Origin: Siphlonurus alternatus
Taxonomy: Eukaryota; Arthropoda; Insecta; Ephemeroptera; Siphlonuridae
NCBI GenBank assembly: GCA_949825025.1
Contig: OX463784.1
Span: forward strand, 12,877,283-12,941,282
Length of the DNA: 64,000 bases
Reading direction: 5' to 3'
In this document: in pieces, positions 47,915-59,310 of the stretch
Layout of the letters: each line of letters starts with the position of its first letter
Position numbering within the stretch: the first letter of the stretch is position 1
Notes under the pieces: generated by a model
What the model was told of the DNA's origin: nothing
Seen by the model: the letters and a program-made list of their open reading frames with translations, nothing else
The model's database searches: none
Program-made: the position numbers and the translations under genes

Positions 47915-48447
47915 TTTTTTATGGAGGTCTCAATTTTTTACCTCAAATTTCAATTTAAATATTTAAGAAAATCAATCTTTCGAACAAATGAATAATTCAG
48001 ATCGTATTTACAGGTAATTGAAACGATTCTATTTGAAGATCTGATTGGAAGGTACTAATTTTGGATTGTAAAGACAAAATGGGAGTTTGACCAGGAATAA
48101 ATTTTGTCACCATATTGAGTAGGTTTCTCGTCATTGGAATGTTCAATCAATTAAATAGCTAAGTACAATTTTTTTTAACAAAAATTGTAGTTTTTTTTTT
48201 TTAATTACTATTGTTAAGAAATGCTGGAAGCCATTTACTCTGGTATGCGAGTCAATACAGCTTTTATACTTTTTTATTAATTACGATTAAATTTTTTACT
48301 GTATGACTTTGATAGCATTATTTTGAACAGAATGTTACAAGGTAATATCTGAGCTATTGAAACAATTTTTTTTTTTTCATTACATCACACTGAACAATGT
48401 TTATAAATAAATAAAATTCTTTAGCTTACAATGGTTGTAACAACCAT
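47915..48447. other. AT-rich non-coding stretch
   Basis: No gene or repeat recognised; poly-T runs near 48190 and 48368. Confidence 0.5.
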
Positions 48448-48560
48448 TCACTACGTTTACATGACGGTGTTTAATGCGTATTCGTTGACGACGGATAATG
48501 TTATTCTTATGAGGCGTCGTCAACGAATACGCATTAAACACCGTCATGTAAACGTAGTGA
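48448..48560. mobile_element. 113-bp palindromic MITE (family P113), copy 2
   Basis: TCACTACGTTTACATGACGG at the left and CCGTCATGTAAACGTAGTGA at the right. The centre GATAATGTTATTCTTATGAGG is the reverse complement of copy 1 (31072-31184), so the copies are in opposite orientation. Arm pairing is essentially perfect. Confidence 0.85.
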
Positions 48561-51500
48561 TTGTTATAATATTGAAGCCGCAGATCAAACGGGTATAAAA
48601 GCCATTGCAGATAAAGGTTAATTTCTTATTTCATTTCACTGATATTTCACCTGTAGTGAAAATGATCTAATCTAATATTTAATTAATAATTTATTTATTA
48701 ATTTTTATGATGAAATTTTTTCTATTGTTAACCGTACGATGTAGAACTAAATTCTCTCACCAGAGTACTGAACTTAATGACATTGTTGGCGCTAGTAGCC
48801 CGCATGACTTATATAATGCTATTTTACCATAAGGCATAATGTAGCATATTTACAACTGTTTCGTTTTGTTCCATTTACTGAAAAAAAAAACATTATAAAA
48901 TTTACAATACTTTACATACAAACAATGATTTTGATACATGTTTTATAACTAACAATAAGATAATATGTTGTTTACTGCATGAGTACTAGATAGACATGGA
49001 TAACTTATATACTTGCACACTAACTTAAAATACAATCAAAGAACCTATGAATAATAGTAATAGGCAGAATTAAATCGAAGGACTTATGTAATATTTATGA
49101 AAATAAAAAATATTTATTATCCACGAGATTATATTAAAATGCATTATTCAAGAAATAATAACTAATAACAAATCCTTTTCTTATAGATTTAAAAATGAAA
49201 TAAAAAATTACATGGTAAATATCTATAGTATGAGGTGATATGTGATAGCAAATTTGATCATACGGGAAACATAAGCTATATTATATTCTAAAGTAATATT
49301 TAATATAAAAAAATGTAAATATATATTTATTTAATTAGCTAATTAGTTTAATACGAGTGTTTTGTTTGCCTACTTAAAAAATCAATTTTCAATTTTTGGC
49401 TGAATTTTATTATCTCTGTTTGAAACCCAAGAGTCATATTACATAAATGTGACAAAGTTATATTGCTAGCTGTGTTTGTATGTATGATATAACTGTGAGC
49501 CAGTATGGATATTTGTGTTAGGGTAAAGTGAAAAACATACCACTACTTCTCTCTCTCTAATATCCCATAAATTTTACATGTTTACCATTTTTCCTTACTA
49601 CGCATAAAATTTTACTACTAAAAATGTTGGTCATATTTTTATATATGTATGCTACAATCACTCGCTAGAGTGTTAACAAAAAAACACCGTGTATCAAAAC
49701 ACCAGCAAATAAAAAATAAAAGTCGAACACATAAATGGATTACATTTTTTTTCGTGGTAAAAAGTAACGAAGTTATTGTTTTTGATTAAAAATTGAAGTA
49801 TAAAAGATATTTTAGTATTGAAATGAAAACATGAAATTTGATTTTATTATATAAACATTGTTATCCTCTCTAATATGAATAAAAAAAATGCAGTCAAAGG
49901 TAAGCCCCACTTCATTTTTTCTCCTTTTTTAAAGGCTAAATTCCATGAACAAAGTGTTCATGGTATTCGATTTAGAAAAGGTTAGAAAATTGGATTGAAA
50001 TTATTTAAAATTCGAACTTCAATTTTTTTATTCATCTTCAAAATACAATAATATTTGTAAAAAAATCATTTATTTATAATACTCGTCCATTGTCACACAC
50101 GTTCATTGTCAGTAAAAGGGATTTTTTTTTTAAATGCACAATTTAAATTATTTTACGTACAATGTATTCCACATCCATATTTTTATATTATTTGTAACCT
50201 CTTCTCAAGCATTGATTAGACAGTTTGCATGGTGATTAATAAGATTGCATGTGGTAAATATTTCAAGGCGAAGAATGTACTTTATTTTTATAAAAACGAA
50301 ATTTATCGCTTGAGCCATTTCTTTTAAAAAAATTTAAAGTGACAGTTAAAAAAAAAATATATTGAATAAGAAGTGAACAATTGTAAATAAAGTTAAAAAA
50401 AATTCACCAATTTCTATACTCTTTTATAATATTTTCCAATAATTTTCAACAAAAATAAATATAAAAAAACACCCAATAAAAAAAACTTACAATGAAACGT
50501 TTTACAAAACATAAATAAAGCTAAAGTCGTTGAAGCAATACAAGTTTCAATTCGCACACAAAAAATAAAAAAAAAAAAAAAAAAAAGGGTGGTGCGAAAC
50601 CTAATAATATGAGAAGCTATATAAGAAAATAGCGGCGCCGTTAACACATAGGGGGAGAAAATTGTGTCCCTTTAACCTTGTGACTTCTTATATTGCATGA
50701 AATAATCAATAAAAAATATTATTAAAGACATGAAAACTTTAATTAATATAATACATAAAAACGTTCAATATTATAGTCAATAAGAGTTATATGAGATTTG
50801 TTAAGAAAGAATTATGAACCTTAAAGACTAATGAGATATTTGATATATTTTTTTAGTAATTGACTTAATAAAGGTTATTGGAAAACCTAGTGGTAAAAAT
50901 ACGAACTGGATATTATAGTAAAAAGGATAAATTGCATAGTTAAGATTGTTTTAATAAATGCTTTGATAAAAGCACGCAGTTATAAATTTATAGAATCGAC
51001 AACACCTTAGGGAGTTGCGAAAAATAATACCTTCAATGAAATAAAAACAATCAATAGGGAGTTTTAATTATATATGCATTTCCTAATTCTGCTATTATAT
51101 ATAGAAGATATGTAATAAAATTTAAAAAAAAACAGCATTTATGTAAAAGTATACATTACTTAAAATACACTGCTAGTATAATGTTAATCATGAATTAAAT
51201 AAATGATTGTAAAAAATAATTAATAAATTCTGACTTCATAATATATATAATTTAAAATTATCCACTGTAACCCCTCTTATTAACAAATTGAGAGGCAAAA
51301 TATTATATTATTTAGAATGACATTTAAAACAGAATGAGAAATTGTGAAATGTATTTTAAATAAAATATTATTATATTTTGTAAAATAAAATAAAAAAAAG
51401 TTCGATACGCATGGTATAGAATATTATATTTTTCAAACGTAAAAATGACAGCAATATTTTTCTCTCCTATATAAGAAGATATGACAATTCTATTGTATTC

Positions 51501-51763
51501 AATTGACAGGTACACGAACAAAATATAAAAAGATATATATATTTTTATATTTTATTTTTTGTATCTCTCATACAGAGGTAGAAAAAAAGAAACGTAACAA
51601 AATAAAAGTCATTTTATTTTCTCTTCAAAGTATATTTTTAACAAGATCAATTACAAACGATACTTCTTTAACTTCACTTGAGCTACTGTGACATTTAATA
51701 TAAAGTGGGTGGGTTATATGGCTGCTGCCGCTGCGTTTTTGTATTTAGGGAGGGAGGGATCGA
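48561..51763. other. AT-rich non-coding stretch
   Basis: Long AT-rich region without a gene or element I can support; poly-A near 50570-50586. Confidence 0.5.
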
Positions 51764-51792
51764 AAGAGAAAGAGAGAGAGAGAGAGAGAGGG

Positions 51793-51843
<51 letters not shown>

Positions 51844-51858
51844 CACAGAGAGGGGTCA
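51764..51858. repeat. (GA)n microsatellite, interrupted
   Basis: GA repeats broken by two GGGACACAGAG interruptions (about 51790 and 51840), which hints at a duplication inside the tract. Confidence 0.92.
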
Positions 51859-51932
51859 GAAAGAGTAATATAATTACTAAGGGACAAAATAGAGGCAGAG
51901 AAAATAGAAGTATAGACAGGAATAAAGGGATA

Positions 51933-52256
51933 ATGGAGTATCGACCTCAAAATTTTTTATTGCAGAAATGGATAGAGCGTGCAAAATTATGCTACCCTGA
52001 TTTTTTTTCAGTTTTTTTTTTTAGCCCGGGAACTATTTTTAAAAAATTATTGAAAGTCCTTTTTGTGACGTCACGCGGCGGCAAGTCTTTTATCTTTTTG
52101 TTAAGGAGCGGCGTCTCGTGACGTCACAAAAAGAACTTTCAATAATTTTTTTAAAAAAGTTCCCAGGCTCTAAAAAATCTGAAAAAAATCAGGGTAGCAT
52201 AACTTTGCACGCTCTATCCATTTCTGCAATTAAAAAATTTGAGGTCAATACTCTAT
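51933..52256. mobile_element. ATGGAGTA foldback MITE, copy 3
   Basis: Arms as in copy 1, with both TGACGTCA palindromes intact (52066-52073 and 52119-52126) and centre in the same orientation as copy 1. Confidence 0.85.
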
Positions 52257-53088
52257 TGAGGAAGAAAAGCGAAGGAACCGTGAGAAGAGAATGAAAAAGA
52301 GACAGAGAGTTGGAAGAAGTGATAAGGGGTGGTAAAGAAAAAGAAAAAAAGAAATAATGTAGATAAGAGATGTTAAAGCTATATAGCTAACTAAAAAAAA
52401 AAATAAAAAGAACAAAGTGTTTTACGAAAGACAGCAGCAAGTCATGTTCTCTTCTCATACTGGTAGAAAGAGGACTGTAGAAGAGCAGCATATATAACAT
52501 CAGTAAAGGGTCAAACTATGTCAGGCTGACTAGCAGATAACAATGCTATATACATTCAAAGGGATGGTATAACATAGAACAAAAAAATATCGAGTGCACG
52601 AGAGGGAGTGTAAAAAAAAAAAAGTCAATATCGTTCTCTGGTTAGTGGGTAAAAGTCTGACACAGTGAAATATTGCACAGTCGATAGTACAAAACCATCA
52701 TTTATACAAACGATGTGCTTTTTTTTTTTTTTTTTCTCTTTCCTGTCGTTTGTTCTACCTATTGCTCCACAGTATGATATATAAAACTGAATTATTAACT
52801 TCATTATGATTATATAAAAAAAAAAGTTTTCCCATGAGTTTTGTTGTCAGATAGCTTTAACAATGATATGTATAATAAGTCCTTATATACATAGCATCAC
52901 ATTAACTTAATTATGATCTTCAAAGTATTTTATATATTCAGTATTATTATATTATACAACACTAGAAATATGGTAGTGAAATTTATGCTAAATATATTAT
53001 ATGGGATTTTTTTTTATTATAGTCAAATGCAAAACGGAACAATCACTATAAAGGTCAGTGAAGAAATATATGTGAGACTAACCGTTTA
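52257..53088. other. AT-rich stretch between two MITE copies
   Basis: A purine-rich segment at 52257-52350 continues the style of the (GA)n tract; otherwise nothing recognised. Confidence 0.5.
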
Positions 53089-53404
53089 ATGGAGTATCGA
53101 CCTCATTTTTTTTATCGCAGAAATGGATAGAGCGTGCAAAGTTATGCTACCCTGATTTTTTTCAGATTTTTTAGAGCCCGGCAACTATTTTTAAAAAATG
53201 ATTGAAAGTTCTTTTTGTGGTGTCACGAGACGCCGCTCCTTAAAAAGATAGGGCTTGTCGCCGCGTGACGTCACAAAAAGGAATTTCTATAATTTTTTAA
53301 AAATAGTTCCCGGGCTAAAAAAAAATCTGAAAAAAATCAAGGTAGCATAACTTTGCACGCTCTATCCATTCCTGCAATAAAAATTTTTGAGGTCGATACT
53401 CCAT
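53089..53404. mobile_element. ATGGAGTA foldback MITE, copy 4 (reverse)
   Basis: Same orientation as copy 2. The central TTAAGAAAAAGATA is shortened to TTAAAAAGATA and one palindrome is mutated to TGGTGTCA; the other is TGACGTCA at 53266-53273. The ends match the consensus ATGGAGTATCGACCTC / GAGGTCGATACTCCAT. Confidence 0.85.
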
Positions 53405-54296
53405 TGAATCTCATACGCCCTTTTATAATAAACCATATAAGGCTTCTATATACATAAATTTACGCAATATAAAAACAAACAATCCTTTCAAAAACCATTT
53501 TAACATTGATAATGTAATCAGATATTGCTGCATTAACAATAGACAACATAATTTAAGATACTGTTTTAATATAATCATAACATTAAAAAGTAATAGAATA
53601 TTATTATATTATTAGCAAATCCAACTGACATTAGATTTTTAATCTAACATTATGGCTCAATCAATTTTTTGTATATAAATTAGTATTTTTTTTTACCTTA
53701 TTAAGCGAAATAAAAAACAAACATATTTTTGATTGTTTTTAAAATTAAAAAAATTATAATACGTAAAATAAAATTTGCAATATTAATATTCCTAAACCTG
53801 TATAACAATTTTACATGTTTGCTGATTATTTTATATTGGTATGCAATAATCGTGCGATCAATCAATTCTTTATCCCCAATTTTTTACCACAATATAATTT
53901 TTTATCCCTTGATATACGAGACAGGCTGGTATTTCGATAATGTATTCTGCCTCGATAGCGGGACTGCAATTGATTGATAGTGTCTATGCCTGCTAACACT
54001 TTGTAATGTGTCCCTACCACATGCATGTAAAACCAAACATTTTTTTAACACAAAAAACTACTTTTTACGTTAATAAAATTTACTTTGGTAAAATATTAAA
54101 TTTACGTTAGTTTTAACGCCGATGTATCATATTCTACTTTCGTCATGTATACTCAGATGTACATACTTCGGCTCGTGCTTGGCCAATGAAATTCTTCGTT
54201 ACAAACTGTCCACCAATGATTGAAGACGTTACAAAAATTAAATTTAACATGCAGTATATGTATTAGGGGTTTATTTTTTATTTTACATGAGGTCGA
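53405..54296. other. AT-rich non-coding stretch
   Basis: No gene or element recognised. Confidence 0.5.
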
Positions 54297-54471
54297 TGTA
54301 CACCTCTGGACACCACGAAAGTTACTCCTGCTTTGTTTGCAGACGTTACAACGAAGTATATCGTGGTGAACCTAAACTCTTAATATGGCTATATTAGGTC
54401 TTCATGCATCTACAAAAATTGAAAATCTGTATCTCTCTATCTATTGAAGCTACAGTTCTAGCAAGTGAGGC
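54297..54471. repeat. Dispersed repeat, copy 2
   Basis: ATGTACACCTCTGGACACCA and CGAAAGTTACTCCTGC match 44708 on with 4 differences in 44 bases. TTGAAGCTACAGTTCTAGCA with AGTGAGGCA matches 45139-45167. It ends about 150 bp before the candidate gene at 54619. Confidence 0.5.
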
Positions 54472-54618
54472 AATTCGTGGTGTCCTAAATTGTACATTAT
54501 TTTGTCCTAAGACATGTGTTCAAATTAGATATTAGTGGCGTGCCGAGACACCTCTCGGGATGTAAGGTGAAGGTAATGGGAAGGATGATTGTGAGGATGA
54601 CAAACGGCTGTCACCAAA

Positions 54619-55366
54619 ATGGCTACTTTCCAGTCCAATTTACATGTAGAAAGGGTGAGTGAAAAGAGATTATTGAAAATTATTGCTACCTGGAGATTGT
54701 TTTAAAATGGAAAATAATTAATGATAGAATTAAAAAGGTGTTAAATTGAAGAACAGTAGATAAGAATGAATGGAAAATATGAGATAATTCAGGAGAGCAC
54801 AGGAAAAATGAGATGGAAAATTTTCACATCATAGTTGACACTTTGAAGTTATGATTTATTGCAAATTAAAGTTTATATTAGATATCTAAATAATTTTAAT
54901 TTTCTTATCCGACCTTCTTTTTGACATCAGTCATGGGTTATTTTATTATTTTGGATTAAATTTTCTACCTGTTCAATTGTTGTGCTTTATTTATAATAAT
55001 AATTACAATTTTTTTAATTTATGTAATATAATATATTAAAATTTTTGTTTTTAAAACAATAATATATGAAACACTGTATATTGCATATGCAACATTAAAA
55101 AAAATTTAAATTATTAAAATAAATAGAATTTTTCCTATATATAAATTTTGTTGTATATTTTTATGAAAACATTTTTTTTAAATATATGTTAAGTTTTTTA
55201 TTCGCAGACGCGAGATCCAGATCAGGTACAAACGGTGTTAGACGTTACTTACTGGGAGGGTTGTAACAAGATATATCGTACAAGGGTTACAGGGTTATCA
55301 GTCCTTGACGAAGAATACCACGGGGACTTCTCAGTTTGTGCGAGCTGTAACATGTTCAAATCGTGA
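54619..55366 (+). CDS. Possible two-exon small gene (64 aa), unidentified
   Basis: Proposed join of 54619-54654 and 55208-55366. Exon 1 starts at an ATG in good context (CACCAAAATGGC) and ends before a strong donor, GTGAGTG. The 553-bp intron is very AT-rich and ends in a pyrimidine tract with TTATTCGCAG. Exon 2 continues in phase 0 for 52 codons to TGA 55364-55366, and its composition is much less AT-rich than its surroundings. Residues include RDPDQVQTVLDVTYWEGCNK and SVLDEEYHGDFSVCASCN; there is no signal peptide or membrane segment. The region 54530-54618 could be 5' UTR. I recognise no family. It might be the 5' part of a longer gene if exon 2 splices onward (for example at GCT|GTAACA). 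Alternatives are an old repeat or chance. Confidence 0.35.
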
Positions 55367-55665
55367 CTAATTTCAGATATCCTCTCTTTATCAACTACTA
55401 CTGTAACATTAACTTGATAGTATTATCTTGTAAAAAATTTTAAATTGTCATTTATTTTATTGATATTTCAAGGTTACAATGGAAAATATACATGAAATAT
55501 TTTTTATTGATTATTTCGATAAAGCATCCAGTCATTTTCTTTTTTAATTTATAATCCCTAAAAACGAGTGTAATATGTTGTGATGTCATGGTCATGCAAC
55601 GACTTATATGCTTCCTTTTTGCTTCTAAAATATGACTATGACGTCACAGCAATATTTTAAGAGTA

Positions 55666-55873
55666 TTAAAGGGTCTCAAACAAAATCGCATGATTTCGTA
55701 GCGTATGATAAAAAAATTAAGAATCTATGCGATCAGGTTTAAGCCCGCATACAGCTTCGCATCGTATCACATCGCATGATATCGTATGTTTCTCATTTAG
55801 AACCGATTCTAAATGTTTATCATTACACGACGTCATACGATGTGATACGAAGACAGTGTACGACCACCCTTAA
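55666..55873. mobile_element. Degraded TTAA-type foldback
   Basis: TTAAAGGGTCTC at the left and GACCACCCTTAA at the right are imperfectly inverted. The inner parts share CGCATGAT / ATCGCATG and CGTAT..TACG words. Probably an old TTAA element with about 70% arm identity. Confidence 0.4.
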
Positions 55874-55912
55874 AGTCACACTCTCGAGGTTCTTCTTCTA
55901 TATCATATACAA

Positions 55913-56441
55913 TAAAGATTGTCATATTTATGTTACAAAAAAAAGTAATTAGAATTATATGTTTTGCTAAAAGAGATGCACATTGTAAACCTCTTTTTAA
56001 AAATTTGGAATTGCTTACATTTCCTAGCATTTTTATTTATGAATGCGCAATAACAGTGAAAAAAAATATGAAAATGTTTCGCTCCCATGAGGCTCAACAT
56101 GATCATTTCATTAGGAATCGAGGTAGAAATTTAACTCCGAAACCTAGTAGACTTGAAATATATAGAACAGGGCCTTTTATGAGCTGTTTGAGAATTTATA
56201 ATAATTTACCATGTTTTTTAAAGTGTATTCCTGATGTGAAAGTGTTTACAAGAAAACTTAAAAGTTTTCTCATCGATAAGTGCTATTATTCAGTGTCATC
56301 ATTTATGAATGAAAAGTTTTAATGTGTTGTGTTAGTGTGATATTGACGTTTCTGGAACCTCAAGAATTTGTATTTGTATTTTAATGCATTTGATTGTAGG
56401 ATATTATGGAAATAAAAAATAATTGAATTTGAATTTGAAGG
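55913..56441 (+). mobile_element. 5'-truncated LINE fragment (CR1/Jockey group)
   Basis: Contains the C-terminal end of ORF2, a short 3' UTR and a TTGAAT-repeat tail (56422-56438). It is a different, related family from the element at 699-4742, and on the other strand. Confidence 0.85.
55930..56322 (+). pseudogene. LINE ORF2 C-terminal fragment
   Basis: The 130 residues align to the last ~130 of the ORF2 at 857-3793: LQKKVIRI vs LQKKVLRL, RSHEAQHDH vs KQHEVQHRH, RTGPFMSCLRIYNNLPC vs KKGPFLSCLNLYNKLPC, IDKCYYSV vs GDKCFYSV. The endonuclease and RT catalytic domains are absent, so it is a dead 5'-truncated copy. The frame is uninterrupted, which suggests a fairly recent insertion. The ATG is internal to the original ORF, not a true start. 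Confidence 0.88.
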
Positions 56442-56522
56442 TTGTCCATTACAAATCTGCATTCCTTTATCTTTACTGGAGCTTTAGTAAAATTTTGCAA
56501 GAACAAATTTTATACGTCTAGA

Positions 56523-56595
56523 GGTATACAGCACGCCGCGGCGAAAGTGGCTTCCTCATGAATGTACTCACTTTCGCCGCGGCGTACTGTATACC
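56523..56595. repeat. 73-bp GC-rich near-perfect hairpin
   Basis: A 27-bp stem: GGTATACAGCACGCCGCGGC plus GAAAGTG pairs with CACTTTC plus GCCGCGGCGTACTGTATACC with a single mismatch, around a 19-bp loop. It stands out in AT-rich DNA. It could be a minimal MITE remnant, or the transcript could fold as a miRNA-like hairpin; nothing here decides. Confidence 0.8.
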
Positions 56596-56806
56596 TACAG
56601 TATATTTCACCTAATGGTTTCCTCAGTCACAGCCAGGCGAATGCTGGGATGGATTGCTTATAGGCCATGGTTACCCCAGTTTGGAAGGTAACCACAAAAC
56701 TCTATGCAATATGCTTGGCCGGTTTCATGAAGAGCCGGGAAGTTAAATTCAGTCACCTGTGACCAGTACCTTACAACAGAGTTCAGTAGAAGAGGGGAAA
56801 AATATA
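56596..56806 (+). mobile_element. SINE family A, 5'-truncated
   Basis: TGGTTTCCTCAGTCACAGCC, AGGCGAATGCTGGGATGG and AAGAGCCGGGAAGTTAAATT match the SINE body of 33840-34209 through to TTCAGTAGAAG. The tRNA head is absent. Confidence 0.75.
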
Positions 56807-57215
56807 TGTTAAAATTTATGATCATTCTAATTTAATTTTATTACATCAAAAACATAAAAATGTTCATAAAATATTGAATGTATCTTGTAGATATATTTAA
56901 TGTGAATTTATATGTCGTAAATAATGATGAGTTATATTTTACTGTTGGTAAAATGACATGTAATAAAGATGTTCCGTATAGATAACAACTTACTAAAAAC
57001 TTATTCTTGGTGGTTATAGATTTATGGATTCAATAGAAGGGATAGTTTCATGTGCCTGGTCATATCCGATAATACAATGCATTTTACTGATAATTTTCTA
57101 ATGCATTTTATTGATTTGTGATTAGTGTATAATCAAAATGAAAAGTTACCTTGTTTTATAGATAATTAGTTTAATTGAACACGTGATCACACTGATCACT
57201 GATATTGAAGAATTT
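56807..57215. other. AT-rich non-coding stretch
   Basis: No feature recognised. Confidence 0.5.

Positions 57216-57279
<64 letters not shown>
57216..57279. repeat. (TA)n microsatellite
   Basis: About 31 TA dinucleotides. Confidence 0.96.
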
Positions 57280-57283
<4 letters not shown>

Positions 57284-57284
57284 A

Positions 57285-57503
57285 TTTAAGTGGTTTCACA
57301 TGACGATTTTTATCATGCGACGCGACGCGAATAATGCGTTCTTGCTATAACATCCGTTGGCGGCCATATTTGGTGATTAAAAGAGAAAGAGCATCGTAAT
57401 TAACGCGATTCCTAGCGAATTCGCCGCCGCATAGAATTTCACAGCTTTTACGTCAAAATCGCGTCGCATCGCCGCTGTCGCCATCTGAATCCGCCTTTTT
57501 GTT
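57285..57503. mobile_element. Decayed foldback with CGACGCGA arms
   Basis: GTTTCACATGACGA and CATGCGACGCGACGCGA at the left match, inverted and with mismatches, TCGCGTCGCATCGCCGC and TCGCCATCTGAATCC at the right. A TTAA lies at the left edge; no clear right duplication. Less AT-rich than its flanks. Confidence 0.45.
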
Positions 57504-59147
57504 TTACTATGAAAGTTGGAATTTTTTGGATTTCGGTTCCATATATGGAGGAGCATTAGAAATATTTTTAGAAAATTATGAATTCAAAAATTTCGGGAAA
57601 TAGGACATGCCATTAGCTCTAATTTGAGGTTAATACATTAATATTATGCAGGTTTACAATTTTGTTTTGGATAATTACTGACTTAATATGTCACGTTTCA
57701 TAGACTGCATAAAAATGTACATTCTCAAAGAAAGGGCGTTTAACATTCGTAATGCCTGGAAGTGTAGTTGCTTCGCCAAATATTATATATTGAAATCATG
57801 ATTTTATAATTCATGCATTTAGCACAAAAAATTATCTTCTAATAATGGATTGCTTTTAAGACTTACACTAGTAGAGAAAATTATTTAAAACCTATAGGGA
57901 ATATACTATGTGCCATTAGGACCATTAGGATTAAAACAATGTCCATTATATTTTAAAAATAAAACAGAAAACAGTAATGGATCGGCTACCATGCTAAAAG
58001 TAACCGCTTTTTTTTAATAAAAAAATAAATAAGCTATATTGTGAATTATATAACATTAATAGTTAAATTTAAATATTGCCACAAAAAAGTCAAACCTTAT
58101 TCGGAAGTTACGTAATTTTTGTTCGCTTTTACTTCCATTTCAGTGATAAAACATTTTTCATTTTGTTAAAGAAACAATAGCAGTGAAAATTGAGCTATTT
58201 CCAACAGTTTCCAACCTTATAAATCTGGAAATTACACGATACAATTTTTCTAACTATTGCATATAATTTTTCCTTGCAAGAAAACTTGAACTCAATTTGT
58301 TTGTATGAAGATAAAGTTTTCTTACAAGGAATGAATATATTCAAAATTGTATGGTGTAATACCGGCCTTAATTGAAAGACTCCATAAATATGCTGCAATG
58401 AAAATTTTTAGACTAGATCGGAAAAAAAACTAGATTTTAAAAACACCAACTTGCAGCACATGAAAAAGCAAATTATAATTAAAAAATACTTTTTATAATC
58501 ATTACCTACATAGACTTATTGTTCAAAACATACCAGTTAGTTTACCTATTTGTGCTGCATATAAAAATCATGCAATTAAATATATTTCATTATACATTTT
58601 TTTTAATCAAAGAATAAATTTTTTATTAACATTCTACACTAGAAGCTTATTAATTTTTAATTAAATTATGAGTACTAAAAATCCTCATTACTCAATATAC
58701 CAGTTAATTAGAAAAATAAACTTTTTGTTTACATTTTTACGAGAGTACTAATTACAAATATTGACAACCATGTTCATTTGTTTTTATTTCCTGCTACGAC
58801 TCTTTAGTTTTCAATGCAGTCTAAATCTTTTCATAACTTGTAAAACAATGCATTAAACGGAACAAATGCAGTACAAATCTAAGCAGAAATATCAACATTT
58901 TTCATTTGTATGCATTCTTAGTCATTTCATTGTAATTTTTTTAGATATTAAAAAAAAAGTATTAATTAAAAATTCCTTAAGTATGAACTGCATTGGGGTT
59001 TTGTGATATAAAGCAGTATAAGTATGGTAGTAAGTAGGAATTAACACATCATAAATGCACTGAACTGAACTAAATCACAGAATGTGATGTCATTATTTCA
59101 TACCTAGATAAATTCTATACTCTTATATTTTCATAGATATGCAATAT
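57504..59147. other. AT-rich non-coding stretch
   Basis: No gene or element recognised. Imperfect inversion near 58195-58385 (AGCTATTTCCAACAG...) is too weak to call. Confidence 0.5.
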
Positions 59148-59310
59148 ATGAAAGTGTCTGCAAGTAATAAGATTTTCTCGTCAAGTGCCAACATTTATAT
59201 GAACTAAAAGTTTTAATGTGTTGTTTGAGAAAGATGTTTCTGAAACCTCAACATATTGTATTATTTTACAATGCTTTTGATCATAGAAATGTAATTACTA
59301 AATTAGAAAT
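59148..59310 (+). mobile_element. LINE 3' UTR fragment
   Basis: ATGAAAGTGTCTGCAAG, TTTTCTCGTCAAG, AAAAGTTTTAATGTGTTGT and GTTTCTGAAACCTCAA follow the same order as the end of the LINE fragment at 56240-56400. It is an older, shorter relic of that family without an open frame. Confidence 0.6.
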
